A stretch of DNA of 64,000 bases from Psychrobacter sp. JCM 18902. Its GTDB lineage: Bacteria > Pseudomonadota > Gammaproteobacteria > Pseudomonadales > Moraxellaceae. A program made the translations under genes and the position numbers. Shown here in pieces: positions 60,953 to 64,000 of the stretch (position 1 is its first letter; every line of letters starts with the position of its first letter). The stretch spans positions 1,240,001 to 1,304,000 of the forward strand of contig NZ_CAJHBK010000001.1 in assembly GCF_904846615.1 (NCBI RefSeq), given 5' to 3'. Under the pieces are notes generated by a model that saw only the letters and a program-made list of their open reading frames with translations, made no database searches and had not been told where the DNA came from.

Positions 60953-62230
60953 TTACTCTTCAGCTTTAGGTGCGTTTTGTCCAAAATAGCTCTTTGGTAA
61001 GATACCTTTAATAACAGCCTGTATAGGACTTGGCAACTGCTCAATCATCGCAGCATCAACACCCATATCTTGCAAATGCGGCTGTACTCGGCTAGTAAAC
61101 AAAATCTCACCTTCATATTGAGCAATCAGTTTAAGACATTTGGCATGTAACACGTGCACAATAATCCAGAAATTTTTAAAGGCTGGATTGGTCGTTTGTT
61201 TATGATAGTAGCGGTAATAAATCTGCTGAACGATACCCGCTAGACGGAATAGCCCAAACACTTCATAAAACGTCCAGTTGTCTATCTCTAGGCCTGTCTG
61301 CTCAAGATAATAAGCAACCACCTCATTGCGAGTCATCATGCCTTTTAAATGGGTGGGCTGACGGCGTGACTGCTGCATAATGATGTTGTCATCTTCTTCA
61401 ATCCAATACGCCAATGCGCTGCCCAAATCCATCAAAGGATCGCCCAAGGTCGCCATTTCCCAGTCGAGTACGCCGATCACCTTGGTCGGATCTGCTGCAT
61501 CCAAAATTACATTATCAAAGCGCCAATCGTTATGAATGAGGCAAGTCTTACTATCAGCAGGCGTATGCTTACCAAGCCACTGACGAACCAAGGCAAAGCT
61601 TGGAACATTAGGGGTTTTGGCTTTGACATAACGCTTGTTCCAACCTGCCACTTGGCGCTCGCAATAACCTTCACCGCGTCCAAGATTGACCAAATCAGGA
61701 TGCGCTTTATAATCGACTTGATGCAATTCAATCAAAGCATCGATGACATTGGTACATAATGCACGGGTTTGCTCTTCATTTAAATCGATGCCTTTTGGCA
61801 AATTGGCACGAGGAATGATACCTTCCATACGCTCCATGACATAAAAGTCGGCACCGATGACGGACTCATCCGTACATAGCGCGACCATTTTAGGTACATA
61901 AGGATAAGCATCTTTTAAGGATTTTTGAACCGTATATTCGCGCACCATGTCGTGTGCTGATTTTGCTTTGGTGCCTTTTGGTGGACGGCGTAAAATTAAA
62001 TCTTGGCTTTTACCTTCGCCTTCATATTGCAAACGATAGGTCCAGTTTGATGCGCCACCTGAAAATTGAGTAACGGTAGGTTCGCCTTTTATATCCACAC
62101 CCTGATCACGTAGCCATGAGCTGACCGCTTTGGCATCAAGCTCTTCGCCCTCACGAACCTCGCCGCCTTTATCTAAGATTTTATTAGCTACTTCTTTGAC
62201 GGTAGTGTTGCTTTGATTAGCAGTTGCCAT
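60953..62230 (-). CDS. Phosphotransferase family protein (ACAD10/11-type kinase)
   Basis: A 425-residue aminoglycoside-phosphotransferase-like kinase. It has FSGGASNWTYRL (Gly-rich loop), LILRRPPKGTKAKSAHDM, VMERMEGII, the Brenner motif CLIHNDWRFDNVILD (His-x-Asp-x4-Asn, around residue 231) and GVLDWEMATLGDPLMDLG (Mg-binding Asp). In vertebrate ACAD10/11 this kinase is fused to an acyl-CoA dehydrogenase and phosphorylates 4-hydroxyacyl-CoAs for further oxidation. Here an acyl-CoA dehydrogenase gene is directly upstream on the same strand, consistent with the same two-step route (inference). Confidence 0.9.
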   Translation of the reverse strand: MATANQSNTTVKEVANKILDKGGEVREGEELDAKAVSSWLRDQGVDIKGEPTVTQFSGGASNWTYRLQYEGEGKSQDLILRRPPKGTKAKSAHDMVREYTVQKSLKDAYPYVPKMVALCTDESVIGADFYVMERMEGIIPRANLPKGIDLNEEQTRALCTNVIDALIELHQVDYKAHPDLVNLGRGEGYCERQVAGWNKRYVKAKTPNVPSFALVRQWLGKHTPADSKTCLIHNDWRFDNVILDAADPTKVIGVLDWEMATLGDPLMDLGSALAYWIEEDDNIIMQQSRRQPTHLKGMMTRNEVVAYYLEQTGLEIDNWTFYEVFGLFRLAGIVQQIYYRYYHKQTTNPAFKNFWIIVHVLHAKCLKLIAQYEGEILFTSRVQPHLQDMGVDAAMIEQLPSPIQAVIKGILPKSYFGQNAPKAEE

Positions 62231-62282
62231 ATGACATTCCTTATCGTGTGCTCAATTATGTTTATCGATGGATATAGGGCTG

Positions 62283-62316
62283 GAAATTCACTATTAACGG
62301 TGTAATAGTGAATTTC
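62283..62316. promoter_or_regulatory. Perfect 14-bp hairpin between the phosphotransferase and acyl-CoA dehydrogenase genes
   Basis: GAAATTCACTATTA (62283-62296) and its exact complement (62303-62316) enclose a 6-nt loop. There is no T-tract on the minus strand. It could be an operator, or an mRNA stem uncoupling the two genes. Confidence 0.6.
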
Positions 62317-62382
62317 AATGAGAAATTAATTCAAGCAAATGCTCATTTAAATCAATTTCTATAAGTTTATGAATAACTAAAT

Positions 62383-63660
62383 TTAGGATTTACCAGATTT
62401 AGAAGGACGAATAAAACCCTGACGCTTTAATTCTAACTTAGCAATCATCGTTTTATGTACTTCATCAGGACCGTCAGCCAGACGTAGCGCTCGAGCTTGC
62501 GCATAAAATGACGGCAACATGGTATCTTGGCAAACGCCCATGCCACCATGAATCTGAATCGCCATATCGACCACTTCTTGTAATACCGTCGGTGCAACAA
62601 CCTTAATCGCAGAGATTTCAGTCAATGCTGCTTTTGTACCTTGCGCGTCCATTTTTTGCGCTGCATATAACGTCAATAAACGCGCTTGGTCAATCTTAAT
62701 ACGCGCCTCAGCGATACGCTCAAAGTTACCACCCAGTTGTAATAATGGCTTGCCAAAAGCGGTACGCTCCATGCCGCGCTTAACAGCCAGCTCTAGCGAC
62801 TTTTCGGCAGCGCCAATACAACGCATGCAATGGTGAATACGACCTGGTCCTAGGCGACCTTGCGCAATCTCAAAGCCCATACCGGCTCCACCGATAAAGT
62901 GACTGACAGGCACACGTACATTATCAAAGCTGACTTCACCATGGCCGTGCGGCGCATCATAATCGCCAAAGACTTTGAGCATGCGCTCGATATTGACGCC
63001 TGCAGTTTTTGCTGGAACCAATACCATCGAATGCTGATGATGACGGTCTTTATTCTCATCAGGCGTATACGCCATCACAATCAAAATATCGACCGCAGGG
63101 TCACCAAGACCCGATGACCACCATTTACTGCCATTGATAATAATCTCATCGCCATCAACCACAGCTGTCGCTTGCATATTGGTCGCATCACTAGAGGCGA
63201 CATCAGGCTCAGTCATACAAAATACCGAACGCGTTCTACCTTCTAAGATTGGTGTGAGCCATTTGTCTTGCTGCTCCTCAGAACCATAGCGCCATAACAG
63301 CTCCATATTGCCGCTATCGGGGGCATTACAGTTAAACACATAAGGCGCTAATAAACTGCGTCCAGTGAGCTCGGCAATCGGTGCATAATCGGTCACCGAC
63401 AGCCCTGCCCCTAGCGTGTCATCTGGCAAAAACAAATTCCATAGACCGGCTTCGCGTGCTTGTTTACGTAAACTCTCATACTTTTCTGGCCATTGCCAAT
63501 TTTTCCAATTACCGTCTGGGTTTTGCGCATGACAATCCGCCCAAAACTGCGCTTCTATTGGCTCAATATGGGTTTCGATAAATGTTTTGACTTTGGCATG
63601 CATGGCTTGACCATGTTCGGTGGCGGTAAACATCAATGTATTTTCAGACATAGCTGGCAT
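62383..63660 (-). CDS. Acyl-CoA dehydrogenase (ACAD11-like)
   Basis: A 425-residue FAD enzyme. The helical N-domain has LWNLFLPDDTLGAGLSVTDYAPIAELTGRS. The flavin domain has FCMTEPDVASSDATNMQ, GSKWWSSGLGDP and VPVSHFIGGAGMGFEIAQGRLGPGRIHHCMR. The C-domain has MERTAFGKPL, IQIHGGMGVCQDTMLPSFYAQARALRLADGPDEVH. The late Asp-Gly-Pro-Asp-Glu is typical of ACAD10/11 and long-chain types. It is presumed to oxidise acyl-CoA (possibly phosphorylated 4-hydroxyacyl-CoA) with the downstream kinase. ATG 63660 or 63651 are both possible; two AAGG blocks upstream serve either. Confidence 0.93.
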   Translation of the reverse strand: MPAMSENTLMFTATEHGQAMHAKVKTFIETHIEPIEAQFWADCHAQNPDGNWKNWQWPEKYESLRKQAREAGLWNLFLPDDTLGAGLSVTDYAPIAELTGRSLLAPYVFNCNAPDSGNMELLWRYGSEEQQDKWLTPILEGRTRSVFCMTEPDVASSDATNMQATAVVDGDEIIINGSKWWSSGLGDPAVDILIVMAYTPDENKDRHHQHSMVLVPAKTAGVNIERMLKVFGDYDAPHGHGEVSFDNVRVPVSHFIGGAGMGFEIAQGRLGPGRIHHCMRCIGAAEKSLELAVKRGMERTAFGKPLLQLGGNFERIAEARIKIDQARLLTLYAAQKMDAQGTKAALTEISAIKVVAPTVLQEVVDMAIQIHGGMGVCQDTMLPSFYAQARALRLADGPDEVHKTMIAKLELKRQGFIRPSKSGKS

Positions 63661-63802
63661 CCTTTTCCTTGCTGATGGTTAATGGTTTTCATCACGTTCA
63701 CATAAAACTTTTATAAAAAGCCCAATGCTAATTTTATAGTGTACGTGCGTATACTCTGTTCTGTATGCCACATTTATAACACAGCATTTATGAATAAACA
63801 GC

Positions 63803-63834
63803 AAAAAGGCGCGACCCGCTAGGACACGCCTTTT
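63803..63834 (-). terminator. Terminator of the right-edge gene
   Basis: AAAAAGGCG pairs with CGCCTTTT; on the minus strand it follows the stop of the partial gene by about 45 nt and runs into TTTTT. Ten bases of its right arm (AGGACACGCC) also match the MITE end, possibly by chance. Confidence 0.75.
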
Positions 63835-63878
63835 ACAAAATACAAACAATGCTTCTATTTAGAGTGGAAAATTAAAAA

Positions 63879-64000
63879 CTACTTTAGGATATTTAAACGG
63901 CTATTAAAATCAAAACGTGCTAGCGCATCTGGCAGCTTGTCAATCGCCATATTCACCGTTGCTTCGGCAGCTTGTGATAATCCCAACTTCTCGGCCAGCG
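63879..64000 (-). CDS. C-terminal fragment of a gene truncated by the window edge
   Basis: An open minus-strand frame of about 40 codons ends at TAG (63879-63881). It reads LAEKLGLSQAAEATVNMAI, then DKLPDALARFDFNSRLNILK. I do not recognise a family from this short piece. It is helical by eye and followed by a good terminator, which supports it being a real gene end. Confidence 0.6.
   Translation of the reverse strand, partial: LAEKLGLSQAAEATVNMAIDKLPDALARFDFNSRLNILK

Overview
The window looks like a chromosomal segment of a moderately AT-rich gammaproteobacterium of the family Moraxellaceae, most probably Psychrobacter. I infer this from the fused TyrA-AroA protein next to hisC and pheA, the tandem FadD genes, a short-form CysE, the Asn/Ser/Asp-rich low-complexity inserts in housekeeping enzymes, and the general protein character. 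No database search was possible. I see no rRNA, tRNA, CRISPR array, prophage or intact insertion sequence.

Layout. 1-3.8 kb: end of a TRAP substrate-binding protein, an IclR regulator divergent from a zeta-class GST/maleylacetoacetate isomerase, and a flavin-dependent acyl-CoA dehydrogenase-like enzyme. 4-10 kb: a 2030-residue trimeric autotransporter adhesin carrying a recent in-frame internal duplication. 10.5-13.7 kb: a Cpx-like two-component pair facing a Spy/CpxP-like lipoprotein. 13.8-18.4 kb: an exonuclease-BRCT protein and two large unknown lipoproteins. 18.5-22 kb: gamma-glutamyltransferase and a solitary Mrr-type nuclease. 22-29 kb: dnaE, an Hpt protein overlapping trmJ, ytoQ and cysE. 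29-32.6 kb: a DUF924 protein, an SDR, folK/folB and rarD. 32.9-37.9 kb: the aromatic amino-acid cluster pheA-hisC-tyrA/aroA. 38.4-44.9 kb: transaldolase, a small secreted protein, apt, a rubredoxin too short for ordinary ORF cutoffs, an alpha/beta hydrolase, a WG-repeat protein and a DMT transporter. 45-51.7 kb: NCS2 permease, serine dehydratase, a small lipoprotein, argJ and xthA. 51.9-59 kb: a thioesterase, a FetAB-like ABC pair and two tandem fadD genes. 59-64 kb: a minus-strand lipid-metabolism group (SDR, histidine phosphatase, phosphotransferase, acyl-CoA dehydrogenase).

The clearest non-gene signal is a small mobile-element family. Two 174-bp copies in opposite orientation (25767-25940 and 43613-43786) share terminal inverted repeats beginning TAGGGCGTRTCCTCA and TA ends. 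A decayed 51-bp copy (48450-48500) and a solitary end (about 30599) also occur. The 25767 copy and the 48450 remnant both begin exactly in a stop codon (dnaE and sdaA). Removing either restores TAA, so insertion replaced or kept the stop without changing the protein. A second pattern is long, perfectly symmetrical hairpins between convergent genes (18-26 bp arms), serving as two-way terminators. A third is three perfect hairpins without T-tracts (430, 10262, 62283) that ordinary termination does not explain.

Functionally the window is mostly core metabolism: aromatic amino acids, cysteine, arginine, folate, fatty-acid activation and oxidation. Envelope functions (adhesin, Cpx-like stress pair, lipoproteins, transporters) are interspersed. 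I did not find a convincing new multi-gene defence or biosynthetic system. The best candidates for undescribed biology are the stop-codon MITE insertions, the pair of unknown lipoproteins and the T-less hairpins.
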